Source: JANYHH01 sp965249745
GTDB lineage: Bacteria; Deinococcota; Deinococci; Deinococcales; JAAFIG01
Assembly (NCBI GenBank): GCA_965249745.1
Contig: OZ252252.1
Coordinates: 1,798,001-1,862,000, forward strand
Direction: 5' to 3'
Length of the DNA stretch: 64,000 nucleotides
Positions 33,582 through 41,418 of this stretch are shown here, piece after piece; position 1 is the stretch's first letter, and each line of letters starts with the position of its first letter. The position numbers were made by a program, and so were the translations under genes. Under the pieces are notes generated by a model. That model made no database searches, was not told where the DNA came from, and saw nothing but the letters and a program-made list of their open reading frames with translations.

Positions 33582-34067
33582 ATGAAAATCGCTCCGAACA
33601 CTGTGGTTCAACTCGAGTATCAGGCAACCCTGGACGGTGCGTCGGTGGACGCCACGCACAAACCGAAGCCCATCCTGATCGGGCGCGAACGCGACCTGCC
33701 ACCGCAACTCGAGGCGCTGCTGATCGGACGCGAAGCCGGGCAGCGGTTCACCGCGACCGTTCCTGACGCCTTTGGGATTTGGGAGGAAACGAAGGTCATG
33801 ACGGTTGCCGCCGCCGCCCTGCCGGTGCGGAACCCTGGAGTCGGAGACCGATTCACCGCCGAAGACGCGAACGGTGCGGCGCTCGAGGCTCGAGTTATAT
33901 CCGTGGATGGTGACGTGGTCACGGTGGACCTGAACCACCCGAGAGCCGGAAAGTCTTTAACCTACACGGTCACGATTCACGCGGTCCGAGCGGCCGACGC
34001 GCACGAGTTGGAACACGGTCACGCGCACGGCGACGGCGGCGTGACCCACGAACATCATCACGATTGA
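33582..34067 (+). CDS. FKBP-type peptidyl-prolyl isomerase, SlyD-like
   Basis: A 161-residue cytosolic PPIase/chaperone. The FKBP core (VVQLEYQATLDG, at the end TVTIHAVRAA) is split by the insert-in-flap domain (about residues 70-125; PVRNPGVGDRFTAED) as in SlyD. The tail is histidine-rich (HELEHGHAHGDG, THEHHHD), so it should bind nickel or zinc. No hydrogenase or urease genes are nearby. Confidence 0.9.
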   Translation: MKIAPNTVVQLEYQATLDGASVDATHKPKPILIGRERDLPPQLEALLIGREAGQRFTATVPDAFGIWEETKVMTVAAAALPVRNPGVGDRFTAEDANGAALEARVISVDGDVVTVDLNHPRAGKSLTYTVTIHAVRAADAHELEHGHAHGDGGVTHEHHHD

Positions 34068-34324
34068 GCTGCAAGGCTCGAGTCAGGCGAATTCTCTCTC
34101 GAGACATACAGTTTTCCCACAGGGTAAGCAGAGCGAGCTGCCCTCGAATCTCGAGAAACGATGATTGGGAGGTGGTGAGCGTCATCGAGTGTGGCTGAGC
34201 GAACACAGGGGTTTACCCCGACAAGAGTGTGATGGACGTGCGAATGAGCCGCGCCATCGCACTCTTAGGGTGGGATGGGTTTTGAAACCTCGAGCCAGAA
34301 AATCCGCCTTTGTGAGGCATGGGG

Positions 34325-34330
34325 TAGAAT
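34325..34330 (+). promoter_or_regulatory. Leaderless -10 box for the NarL-type regulator
   Basis: TAGAAT, 6 nt before the ATG at 34337. The 34068-34336 spacer otherwise shows no gene. Confidence 0.6.
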
Positions 34331-34336
34331 CGTGTC

Positions 34337-35029
34337 ATGACCGATGCCAATTTCGACGCGGGCGGCGTGGAACGCCAGATCAACATCTTGCTCGTGGACG
34401 ACCATCCGATTGTTCGCAAGGGCACGCGGGAAATGCTGGAGCCGTACACAGATCTGAAGATCATCGGTGAGGCCAACGATGGCCGCGAAGCGTTGGCGTT
34501 CGTGCAGGCAACCCGTCCCGACGTGATCCTGATGGATGTTTCGATGCCGGGCATGAACGGCATTGAGGCGACGCAGGCGATTAAGAAGCTCACGCCGAGC
34601 GTGGCGATTCTGGTGCTGACGAGTTACGACGATGATGCCTATGTCTTCGCGCTCCTTGAGGCGGGAGCCGCCGGGTACATCCTCAAAAACGCTCGAGAGG
34701 AAGAACTGGTCGGGGCGGTCCGTAGCGTCTTCCAGGGCGAGAGCGTCCTGCACCCCAGCATCGCCAAGAAGGTCTTGAACCGCTTCAGCGCCCAGAGCAG
34801 CGCCACCCCGGACGACACCGAGAACCTGTCACCCAGGGAACTCGAGGTGATGCGGTCGGCGGCCACCGGGAGCACCAACAAGGAAATCGCCAAGGTGCTG
34901 GATATCAGCCCGCGCACCGTGCAGGTTCACCTGGCCAATATTTTTAGCAAGCTTGGCGTTGGCAGCCGCACCGAGGCTGTGCTGTACGGCATCAAACGCG
35001 GCTGGATTGACCCGACCATGTTGGATTAG
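34337..35029 (+). CDS. NarL/LuxR-family response regulator (orphan)
   Basis: A 230-residue two-domain regulator. The receiver (about residues 15-135) has the acidic pair in LLVDDHP, phospho-acceptor Asp in VILMDVSMPG, Thr/Ser in VLTSY and Lys in ILKN. The C-terminal LuxR helix-turn-helix has LSPRELEVM, NKEIAKVL and TVQVHLANIFSKLGV. No histidine kinase gene lies in the window next to it, so its partner is elsewhere. Confidence 0.93.
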   Translation: MTDANFDAGGVERQINILLVDDHPIVRKGTREMLEPYTDLKIIGEANDGREALAFVQATRPDVILMDVSMPGMNGIEATQAIKKLTPSVAILVLTSYDDDAYVFALLEAGAAGYILKNAREEELVGAVRSVFQGESVLHPSIAKKVLNRFSAQSSATPDDTENLSPRELEVMRSAATGSTNKEIAKVLDISPRTVQVHLANIFSKLGVGSRTEAVLYGIKRGWIDPTMLD

Positions 35030-35039
35030 CTCCAAACGA

Positions 35040-35846
35040 TCAACCCGAGCCAGTCGGTCGTTTTCCACAGACCAAGATGATGTTCGGGCTATCCCTGTTC
35101 AGAGGTTCCAGCGACCAGTCGCCGTACTGACGCAAGACCTCGAAACCGTTGTAATGCAGCAGCCCCGCCAACTCTTGCGGAAAGGTGTAACGCACCGCGA
35201 TGCGCGTGGTTCTGACTCGCTCCCGGTTCCCCTCGAGCCAACGCCGATGCGTCGTCCAGTGCAGGATCTGCGCGACGTGATCGTAAGTCTGCGTTCCCGA
35301 GACGCGCACGGTGCGACCTTGGGTGTCGGTGTAGGCGTGCCAGAACTCTTCCTGACCGCGCGTCTCGAGGTTGGTGAAGTGATCGGGATCGCCCGAGTTG
35401 GGATCATTGGCGCTGATCCAGTGCGGGTTGCGCGTCTCGAAGGCGAACAAACCAGTGTCTTGCAGGTGCGCGTGAACGCGACCCAGTAATGCCTCCTGAT
35501 CGGCTCGAGTCAAGAAGGCCTGAAAGGCGTTCCCAGTAAGGTAGATCAACCGGAATCGCTCCTTCAGCGCGAAGTTTCTCGCATCCCCCTCGAGCCAGCG
35601 GGTGTCCAACCCGCGCGATTTTTGACGTGCCCGCTCCAACATCGCGGGCACGATGTCCAACCCGGTGACAGCCAATCCCAGGCTGGCGATTGGAATGCTG
35701 ACGCGGCCCGTGCCGCAGGCGATCTCGAGGATGGGACCGCCTGTTTGCACCGCCAGCGTCTTATAAAATTCGACGCCCCAGGTGGCCGATTCCTCGAGAT
35801 CGTACTCGTCGGGGTGGCTGAACTCCTCCAGGTTGTCGTGGTTCAT
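35040..35846 (-). CDS. Class I SAM-dependent methyltransferase
   Basis: A 268-residue methyltransferase with motif I LEIACGTGRVS, GLDIVPAML and EGDARNF. The overall pattern resembles small-molecule methyltransferases of the Methyltransf_25 type; substrate unknown. GGGAGG lies 8 nt before the ATG at 35846. It ends 10 bp from the stop of the regulator gene, convergently. Confidence 0.85.
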   Translation of the reverse strand: MNHDNLEEFSHPDEYDLEESATWGVEFYKTLAVQTGGPILEIACGTGRVSIPIASLGLAVTGLDIVPAMLERARQKSRGLDTRWLEGDARNFALKERFRLIYLTGNAFQAFLTRADQEALLGRVHAHLQDTGLFAFETRNPHWISANDPNSGDPDHFTNLETRGQEEFWHAYTDTQGRTVRVSGTQTYDHVAQILHWTTHRRWLEGNRERVRTTRIAVRYTFPQELAGLLHYNGFEVLRQYGDWSLEPLNRDSPNIILVCGKRPTGSG

Positions 35847-35916
35847 CACGGTTTGCCTCCCCACGGATGTTCACCGATTGAAATCTCTTGTGCCGCCGCT
35901 CGAGTTCCGACCAGTT

Positions 35917-36675
35917 TCAAGCCTCGACGATTCGGTACGGTTGATCGCGGACCAAACCGTCCTCCTCGCTCGCCAGTTCCAGCAGCACCTCACGTCCGAC
36001 AATCGCTTCGCCTTGAATTACGATCGTTTCCAGGTTGTCTAGGTTGACGGTGCAGAGGTTGCCGCTGAAGACCGCGCCCAAGTCCACATAGAGGTGCTTG
36101 TCCACCCAGGTCGGCGCGGCCAGCGGCGTGTGGCCGTGAACGCTGCCCCTCAAGTGTTTTTCCAGTGGAAACGGGCCCTCGTTGGGTCTCGCCCAGAGCA
36201 TGCTCTCTGGCACGCCGCCGTACCGATCTAAATTGACGGGCGGCGCGGCGTGCGAACACAAGTACCCGTTCGGGCTTTCAAACGAGAGACGCGTGCGATA
36301 AATGTACTCGAGCAGATCTTCAGGGACGTTGCCGGGACCGAACGGGCCGTACTCACGGAACAGGGCGTTCCCGCCGTTGCGTTGCCAGTTCAGGAATTCT
36401 TCGCGCGCCCGTCCGAGCAACACTTGATCGTTGCCCTCTTGACCCATGTGGTCCAGCTCGGCCGCCGCCGAGAGCATCCCCTCGTGATTGCCACGGAGCA
36501 GCGTCACGCGCCCGGCGTCGCTCAGTTCCAGCAGTCGTCGCACGGTTCCCCTCGAGTCGGGGCCCCTGTCAATCGCGTCGCCCAGGAACACGAAATGCGT
36601 GTCGCTGGGATAGTAGCGCACGGCGGCGTCCAGCAGATCGGAACGTCCATGAAGGTCTGGGAGCACGATCAGCAC
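35917..36675 (-). CDS. PPP-type metallophosphoesterase (serine/threonine phosphatase-like)
   Basis: A 252-residue protein phosphatase-like enzyme with the full PPP motif set: DLHGR, GDAIDRGPDS, RGNHE, and SVHGHTP. It resembles bacterial PrpA/ApaH-like phosphatases; substrate could be phosphoproteins or dinucleoside polyphosphates. The GTG start has no Shine-Dalgarno; a TAGCCT lies 9 nt upstream, a looser version of the leaderless arrangement. Confidence 0.88.
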   Translation of the reverse strand: MLIVLPDLHGRSDLLDAAVRYYPSDTHFVFLGDAIDRGPDSRGTVRRLLELSDAGRVTLLRGNHEGMLSAAAELDHMGQEGNDQVLLGRAREEFLNWQRNGGNALFREYGPFGPGNVPEDLLEYIYRTRLSFESPNGYLCSHAAPPVNLDRYGGVPESMLWARPNEGPFPLEKHLRGSVHGHTPLAAPTWVDKHLYVDLGAVFSGNLCTVNLDNLETIVIQGEAIVGREVLLELASEEDGLVRDQPYRIVEA

Positions 36676-36751
36676 GGTTTGTACAGGCTAACAGAATCCT
36701 GAATTCCTGCGCGTACAGATTGGCATTCTACCGTCTGAGACGGCTTCCCAG

Positions 36752-38269
36752 TTACCACCGAGTGGTATTCCTCGAGGTCAGCGCGAAGCCCAGCGCCACG
36801 AGCGCCGCCAGCCAGAGCGGCCAGTCGCCCAGCCGCACGTACGGCGTCCACCCAGTGATCGGTGCATAGCGTGTTAAGAGCGCCCCCAGGCGGTTTTGCG
36901 GCAGGTGATCCAGCACCCGCCCGAGCGGGTCCACCCCGGCGGTGATGCCGGTGTTAGCGACCCGCAGTAGGTAACGCCCGGTTTCGATTGCGCGCAGCCG
37001 GTCCATCGCAAAGTGCTGTTCGTTGCCGCGCCCCCCGCCGAACCAGCCGTCGTTGGTCGGTTCCACCAGCACCTCTGCGCCGCGCTGCACCAGGCTGCGC
37101 GGCAAATCCGGGAAGATGGAATCGTAACAGACGAATGCCCCGAAGCGCTCACCGCCAAGGTTCAGCACGCGCTGCTCGCGGCTGGGATCGGCGTTCCCCA
37201 GGTTCGGCAGGTTCATGGCGCGGTAGACCAGTTCATACACGAGCGACAGCTCGCGGCGCAGGATGGAGTACTCCCCGAACGGAACCAGATGCGTCTTGTC
37301 GGTTTTTTCCAGCAACCTCGAGTTGCTGATCGCGGCCACGGAGTTGAGGCGTGCGCCCTGACGGTAATCGCTGACCCCCGCCAGCAGCTTGGGCAGATCG
37401 GGCAGGCGTTGGTTGGCGGGCAGAGGTTGACCTCCCGTGAACTGGGGGATTTTCGCCACGACCGGCAGGTCCAGCGCCGCCTCGGGCAGGACCACGACGG
37501 CTGTTTTCGGCGCGCCCTTCAATAAACCTCTGTAGACGGATAGGTCGTCCGTGCCGACGAATTTCTTGAACGGGTCAATGTTGCCCTGCAACAGCCAGGC
37601 TTGCTGGGTCGGTGCGGGCGGCGCGGGCCGCAGCAACCCGTACGCCAGCCCGGAAAGCGCCAGCAACCCGGTCACCAGCAACCAGCGCCACTGAAACCAG
37701 ACCAGCCCCGCCAGACTCGCGGCCAGCAACGTCACCAGCAGGCTTCCCAGGTACACTCCACCGAGGCTCGAGACTTGCGCCAGCGGTGTGCCGACCAAAG
37801 CGTAGCCAAAATTGCCCCACGGAAACGCCAGCGGCCCCAGGCTGCGCGTCCACTCCAGGATCACCAATCCGCCCGCCATCACGCCCAAAAAGCCGACCGG
37901 CGTGTTGGTGATGCGATACGCGGCCCAGGTCAGGATGGCGTTGAAGCCCGCCTCGATGATCCAGACGAGCGGCATCAGCAGCCACACAACGGGACCGAAA
38001 CTCGGTGCGAAGGATTGCGGCAACCAGAACAGGTGAACCGACCAGAAGCCCAACCAACCCCAGAAGGCCACTCTGGCCGCCAGACGCGGCTTGCTTTCCC
38101 TGGCGCTCAGGTACAGCAAGCCCGCCAGCGGCAGGGCGACCAGCGCCGACAGGCTGAACGGGATGTGCGTGAACCCCATCAGCAAACCGCACAAGAGCGC
38201 CAACGGAACCCCGAACGGTTCGGCTCGAGGGGCGGCGTCGTTCCAGGTGAAGCTCAGCGTGCTTCTCAC
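36752..38269 (-). CDS. lnt: Apolipoprotein N-acyltransferase
   Basis: Lnt adds the third acyl chain to lipoproteins at the membrane. The 505-residue protein has an N-terminal hydrophobic half with six or more helices and a C-terminal nitrilase-fold domain. The catalytic triad is visible as Glu in VVLPEAAL, Lys in KTHLVPFGEY and Cys in FVCYDSIFPDL. GTG at 38269 overlaps the stop of a 14-codon upstream ORF (GTGA). The frame stays open to a GTG at 38320, but that lies within the likely -10 box. Several lipoproteins are encoded in this window. Confidence 0.93.
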   Translation of the reverse strand: MRSTLSFTWNDAAPRAEPFGVPLALLCGLLMGFTHIPFSLSALVALPLAGLLYLSARESKPRLAARVAFWGWLGFWSVHLFWLPQSFAPSFGPVVWLLMPLVWIIEAGFNAILTWAAYRITNTPVGFLGVMAGGLVILEWTRSLGPLAFPWGNFGYALVGTPLAQVSSLGGVYLGSLLVTLLAASLAGLVWFQWRWLLVTGLLALSGLAYGLLRPAPPAPTQQAWLLQGNIDPFKKFVGTDDLSVYRGLLKGAPKTAVVVLPEAALDLPVVAKIPQFTGGQPLPANQRLPDLPKLLAGVSDYRQGARLNSVAAISNSRLLEKTDKTHLVPFGEYSILRRELSLVYELVYRAMNLPNLGNADPSREQRVLNLGGERFGAFVCYDSIFPDLPRSLVQRGAEVLVEPTNDGWFGGGRGNEQHFAMDRLRAIETGRYLLRVANTGITAGVDPLGRVLDHLPQNRLGALLTRYAPITGWTPYVRLGDWPLWLAALVALGFALTSRNTTRW

Positions 38270-38310
38270 GGGCGGACTCGCGGGGTGGAAGTGGTCCGGG
38301 ACAACGGCAT
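38266..38310 (-). CDS. Leaderless 14-codon upstream ORF coupled to lnt
   Basis: ATG at 38310 lies 8 nt after TATAGT (38319-38324, minus strand). The frame encodes a 14-residue, Arg/Ser/Thr/Pro-rich peptide and its TGA overlaps the GTG of lnt. A leader peptide is an inference from this geometry. Confidence 0.4.
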   Translation of the reverse strand: MPLSRTTSTPRVRP

Positions 38311-38318
38311 CGCCGCGC

Positions 38319-38324
38319 ACTATA
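38319..38324 (-). promoter_or_regulatory. -10 box for the lnt transcript
   Basis: TATAGT on the minus strand, the nearest good -10 upstream of lnt; transcription would begin near 38312. Confidence 0.5.
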
Positions 38325-38452
38325 CAGCCCTTCGGTCAGGACTCTAGCCTGTGTTTAGACCGCTTCCAAGTTCTTTGAGACGGAAATCAGAGCGCAATAT
38401 AAGCCGCCGTCAGGTAAAGTGAACCAACTATGAGACGGGAGATCGAAAACGC

Positions 38453-39163
38453 ATGAAGCTCGGAGTCATCTCCGACCTGCACGCCAACATTCACGCGCTT
38501 CGGGCCGCCTGGCAGAAACTGCAAGCCCTGGAATGCACCGAAATCGTTTGCCTCGGGGATCTTGTTGGGTACGGCGCGACCCCGGTCGAGGTCTTGGAGT
38601 TCGTTCAGGAAAACAGGATCAGCACCACCCTCGGAGCCTCGGAAGCGCGATTGGTCTATCACTTCGGGGAACGCCTCGAGCCGCGTCAGGGTGTGGCGGA
38701 TCAGATTCTGGCGTGGACAAAAACGCAACTCAGCGAAGAACACCTGCGCTTCATGAAGACCCTGCCGATGACCGGGCGCATCCAGAGTCGTCACGGGCGC
38801 GTCAAGTACATGCACGGCTTGCCGGACGACCCCGAGGGACGCGTGGATTTCAATGTTCGCCAGTCAGAACTGGACGACCTCCTAGAAGCCAACAACTGCT
38901 CCATCCTGATTACCGGTTGCACCCATGTCCCGCAGCTTCGTCAGCTCAACAAGGGCTGGATTCTCAACCCTGGCAGCGTCGGGTTGACGCTGAACGGCGA
39001 ACCCGGTGCAGACTGCGCAGTCGTGGATTTGACGGGCGAGACCCCAAGAATCAACCTGTTCAAAGTGCCGTACAACACCAACGCCGCCGCCTTCGATATC
39101 CTGACCTGGGAGTTGCCGAGCGTGGTCGCCGATGTCATCAAGAACGGCGGCTCGGCACGGTGA
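38453..39163 (+). CDS. Metallophosphoesterase with altered GNHD motif
   Basis: A 236-residue calcineurin-like fold protein: DLHAN at the N-terminus, GDLVGYGATP, then MHGLP and GCTHVPQ. At the place where such proteins have GNHD it reads LGASEARL, so the catalytic Asn-His pair is missing. It may be inactive or use another residue. GGGAGATCGAAAACGC precedes the ATG; TAAAGT (38412-38417) is a possible -10. Confidence 0.82.
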   Translation: MKLGVISDLHANIHALRAAWQKLQALECTEIVCLGDLVGYGATPVEVLEFVQENRISTTLGASEARLVYHFGERLEPRQGVADQILAWTKTQLSEEHLRFMKTLPMTGRIQSRHGRVKYMHGLPDDPEGRVDFNVRQSELDDLLEANNCSILITGCTHVPQLRQLNKGWILNPGSVGLTLNGEPGADCAVVDLTGETPRINLFKVPYNTNAAAFDILTWELPSVVADVIKNGGSAR

Positions 39164-39247
39164 TGGCTGGAGATCCTTGACGCCTCGAGGGTTCTGATGC
39201 GAATCGCCTTCAACGCCCCAATCACGCGTTTGTCCCACGCATTCGAA

Positions 39248-39268
39248 GGGGCGTAGCGTGCCACGCCC
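39248..39268. repeat. REP-like short palindrome
   Basis: GGGCGT and ACGCCC flank GCGTGCC-type core (GGGGCGTAGCGTGCCACGCCC pattern, 21 bp, given here by its arms). It sits in a 285-bp spacer that holds no recognised gene. Confidence 0.45.
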
Positions 39269-39448
39269 GGCCACCAACGTCAATGCTCGAGACATCCCAA
39301 GCAGTGAATCTCGAGACGAAGATCAAGGTCAAGGGCAGCTCGCTGCGCGTACTATCTCTCTGTGTGCAGGGCACAACGCCCCTCTCACCCCTCGCCCGCG
39401 CGAGGACCTCTCTCATGGAGGGAGGCTGGTGGCACTCAGGCTCGAGGT

Positions 39449-40225
39449 TTAGCCTTTGATGATTTTTAGCATCGCTTCGTGCAGTAAAGCGTTGCTGGCG
39501 ACGATCTTGCGATCTTCGTAGCGGTACTCGTCCCCCGCGAAGTTGCTGACGTGTCCGCCCGCTTCTTGAACGATCAGGATCGCGGCGGCGCAGTCCCAGG
39601 CTTGCAGTTTATATTCGAAGAAGCCATCTATCCGGCCGCAGGCGACGTAGCACAGGTCTATCGCGGCCGCGCCGGGGCGGCGCACCGGTAAGCCCAGCCC
39701 GAGGAAGCGCTTGAAAACCTCGAGCGCTTGGAGGGCGGCTTCGGTGTCGTAGGGGAAGCCGGTGGCCAGCATGGCTCGCCCGCCCAGTTCCGCGATTTTG
39801 GAGACGTGTATGGGGCGGTCGTTCAGGAAGGCTCCGCCACCTTTTACGGCGCGGAACAGTTCGTCGCGGGTCGGGTCGTAGACGACGCCGACGACCCGCT
39901 CGCCGTTCACTTCCAAGCCGATAGAGACGCAGAAGAACGGGAAGGCGTGCGCGTAATTGACCGTGCCGTCCAACGGGTCCACGATCCACTGGTGGCTGCT
40001 CTGCCCTAAATTCCCGCCCTCTTCGCCGAGAATCGCGTGATCGGGGTGTGCGCCAAGGATTTCCTCGCGGATGGCGGCCTCGCAAGCCTTGTCCACCAGC
40101 GTCACCAAGTCGGCGTCGGTGGATTTGGAGCTGATTTCTAGTTCCCCACCGAGGTGCTGCATCTGAAGGCGACCGGCGATTCTGGCGGCACGAATCGCAG
40201 TTTGCAGGAAGAGTTCATGGCTCAC
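39449..40225 (-). CDS. Inositol monophosphatase family protein
   Basis: A 258-residue Mg2+-dependent phosphatase. Metal-binding motifs are complete: GEEGG, WIVDPLDGTVNYAH, and QAWDCAAA near the C-terminus. It could act on inositol phosphates or as a SuhB-like or PAP-phosphatase relative. GTG at 40225 overlaps the upstream phosphoesterase stop (GTGA); it also has its own leaderless -10 box. Confidence 0.92.
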   Translation of the reverse strand: MSHELFLQTAIRAARIAGRLQMQHLGGELEISSKSTDADLVTLVDKACEAAIREEILGAHPDHAILGEEGGNLGQSSHQWIVDPLDGTVNYAHAFPFFCVSIGLEVNGERVVGVVYDPTRDELFRAVKGGGAFLNDRPIHVSKIAELGGRAMLATGFPYDTEAALQALEVFKRFLGLGLPVRRPGAAAIDLCYVACGRIDGFFEYKLQAWDCAAAILIVQEAGGHVSNFAGDEYRYEDRKIVASNALLHEAMLKIIKG

Positions 40226-41007
40226 GCCGCGATTGTATCGCGTGGGGCCTCGAAGGTCATCGGCTGCAAGCCGTAAACCTCGAGTCTGACCGTTTCTCCA
40301 AGTTCAAGAAGGGCCCAAGCGCGGCTGGGCTGCGAACCTGTCCAGTGGCTCTCAGAGGCGCTCAGCACCGTTAGGTAGGGGATGCCGTTCACGGTCCGGG
40401 CGTCGTTCCAATGGGCGTGACCGGCAATGCAGACGCGGACCTTGCCGCTTTTCTCCATAATCGCTCGAGCGGCATCGGCGTTTCCAGCGCTGGCCCCATT
40501 ACGAAATTCGGTTTCAAAGTACGGGTTTCCCTGCATCCACTGACCGTGGAGCGGCTGGTGCGAGCAGACCGCCACGGGCAGGTCGGTCGTCTCGAGTTCC
40601 TTTTGAAACCAGTCCAGCGTTTGAGCGGTCAGCGTACCGCCCGTGGTCCCGTCGAAGCTCTCGAGGAACACCAGCTTCCAGCCGTTCACTTCCAGGCTAT
40701 GGTTGCCCAGGTTGGCGTCCAGGATAGCTTCCTGATCGGCTTTCGGGAGCAGGTCGTGATTGCCGGTGATGTGGTGGCGCGGATAGGGCAGGCGTTTGAA
40801 TTCGCGGGCCAGTTCTAGGAGCCGCGCCCGGTCGGTGTCGGGATTCTCGTCGGTCAGGCGATCCCCGAGTTCCAGCACGGCATCCGGTTCAGAGCGGTGA
40901 ATCTGCGCGACAATTTCGCGCAGCACCTCGAGCGCCTGCGGGCCCTTGACGTTGCCCGTGTCGCGTCCGTAGTGAAGGTCGGTGATGATGGCCAGTCGAA
41001 CGCTCAT
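40222..41007 (-). CDS. Calcineurin-like metallophosphoesterase (class III type)
   Basis: A 261-residue phosphoesterase with the full motif set: TDLHYG, GDRLTD, TGNHDL, SHQPLH and AGHAHW, as in cyclic-nucleotide and related phosphodiesterases. The ATG at 41007 lies 7 nt after a TAGTCT box, which argues against the longer frame from 41061. It is coupled to the inositol monophosphatase gene by a 4-base overlap. Confidence 0.9.
   Translation of the reverse strand: MSVRLAIITDLHYGRDTGNVKGPQALEVLREIVAQIHRSEPDAVLELGDRLTDENPDTDRARLLELAREFKRLPYPRHHITGNHDLLPKADQEAILDANLGNHSLEVNGWKLVFLESFDGTTGGTLTAQTLDWFQKELETTDLPVAVCSHQPLHGQWMQGNPYFETEFRNGASAGNADAARAIMEKSGKVRVCIAGHAHWNDARTVNGIPYLTVLSASESHWTGSQPSRAWALLELGETVRLEVYGLQPMTFEAPRDTIAA
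40232..40237 (-). promoter_or_regulatory. Leaderless -10 box for the inositol monophosphatase gene
   Basis: TACAAT on the minus strand, 6 nt before the GTG at 40225, inside the end of the upstream gene. Confidence 0.45.
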
Positions 41008-41014
41008 GCCCGTG

Positions 41015-41020
41015 AGACTA
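41015..41020 (-). promoter_or_regulatory. Leaderless -10 box for the phosphoesterase gene
   Basis: TAGTCT on the minus strand, 7 nt before the ATG at 41007. Confidence 0.5.
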
Positions 41021-41201
41021 GGGCGAAATGTGAAGTATTCGTGGTCAAATTCACCTTCCATTGACTGAGCTGGATTCGATTAACACTGCCTCAAGGTCCG
41101 AGTCTGGCGCTGTTCAGCCCTTCACCACTTGCCCCTGAGCCTCGAAGAATGAGAGACCGCAGACAGTTCAAAACGGTTTTCGCTGCCTGGCACGAAAATT
41201 T

Positions 41202-41209
41202 GCTATAAT
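41202..41209 (+). promoter_or_regulatory. Extended -10 promoter upstream of the CNNM/CorC gene
   Basis: A consensus TATAAT (41204-41209) with TG one base upstream (TGCTATAAT), giving an extended -10. The transcript would begin near 41216 and have a leader of about 200 nt. A 7-bp hairpin TGCGCTC/GAGCGCA (41215-41236) lies at its 5' end. Confidence 0.65.
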
Positions 41210-41276
41210 GAAAGTGCGCTCGAGGGTTTGAGCGCATTTGTCTTTCAGAGAGACCTCGAAGCACTGCCTGCTTTCG

Positions 41277-41282
41277 TACTGT
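41277..41282 (+). promoter_or_regulatory. Leaderless -10 box for the upstream ORF of the CNNM/CorC gene
   Basis: TACTGT, 7 nt before the ATG at 41290. Confidence 0.4.
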
Positions 41283-41289
41283 AACAACC

Positions 41290-41406
41290 ATGTTTGAAGA
41301 ACCTCCCAGTTGTACCTTTTGTTTGACCTCCGCCCAGTTGCCTTTGTTGCGGCTGGGCTTCGTCGTTTCGGCTTCGGCAGGGTTCACTGCCGTGCCAGGC
41401 GTGTAG
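41290..41406 (+). CDS. 38-codon upstream ORF, candidate leader peptide
   Basis: A short frame MFEEPPSCTFCLTSAQL... of 38 residues that starts acidic and proline-rich, has a CTFC pair, and a hydrophobic second half. Its TAG (41404-41406) overlaps the GGAG of the downstream gene, so a ribosome finishing the ORF would occupy the Shine-Dalgarno. A TANNNT box 7 nt upstream offers leaderless expression, besides the upstream extended -10 promoter. Coding is an inference from this arrangement. Confidence 0.5.
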   Translation: MFEEPPSCTFCLTSAQLPLLRLGFVVSASAGFTAVPGV

Positions 41407-41418
41407 GAGCGCGCCAGT

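Noticed and set aside
34079..34105. Two CTCGAG sites after the SlyD-like gene as a terminator hairpin
   Set aside because: Any two copies of a palindrome can pair; arms do not extend beyond 6 bp and the T run is distant.
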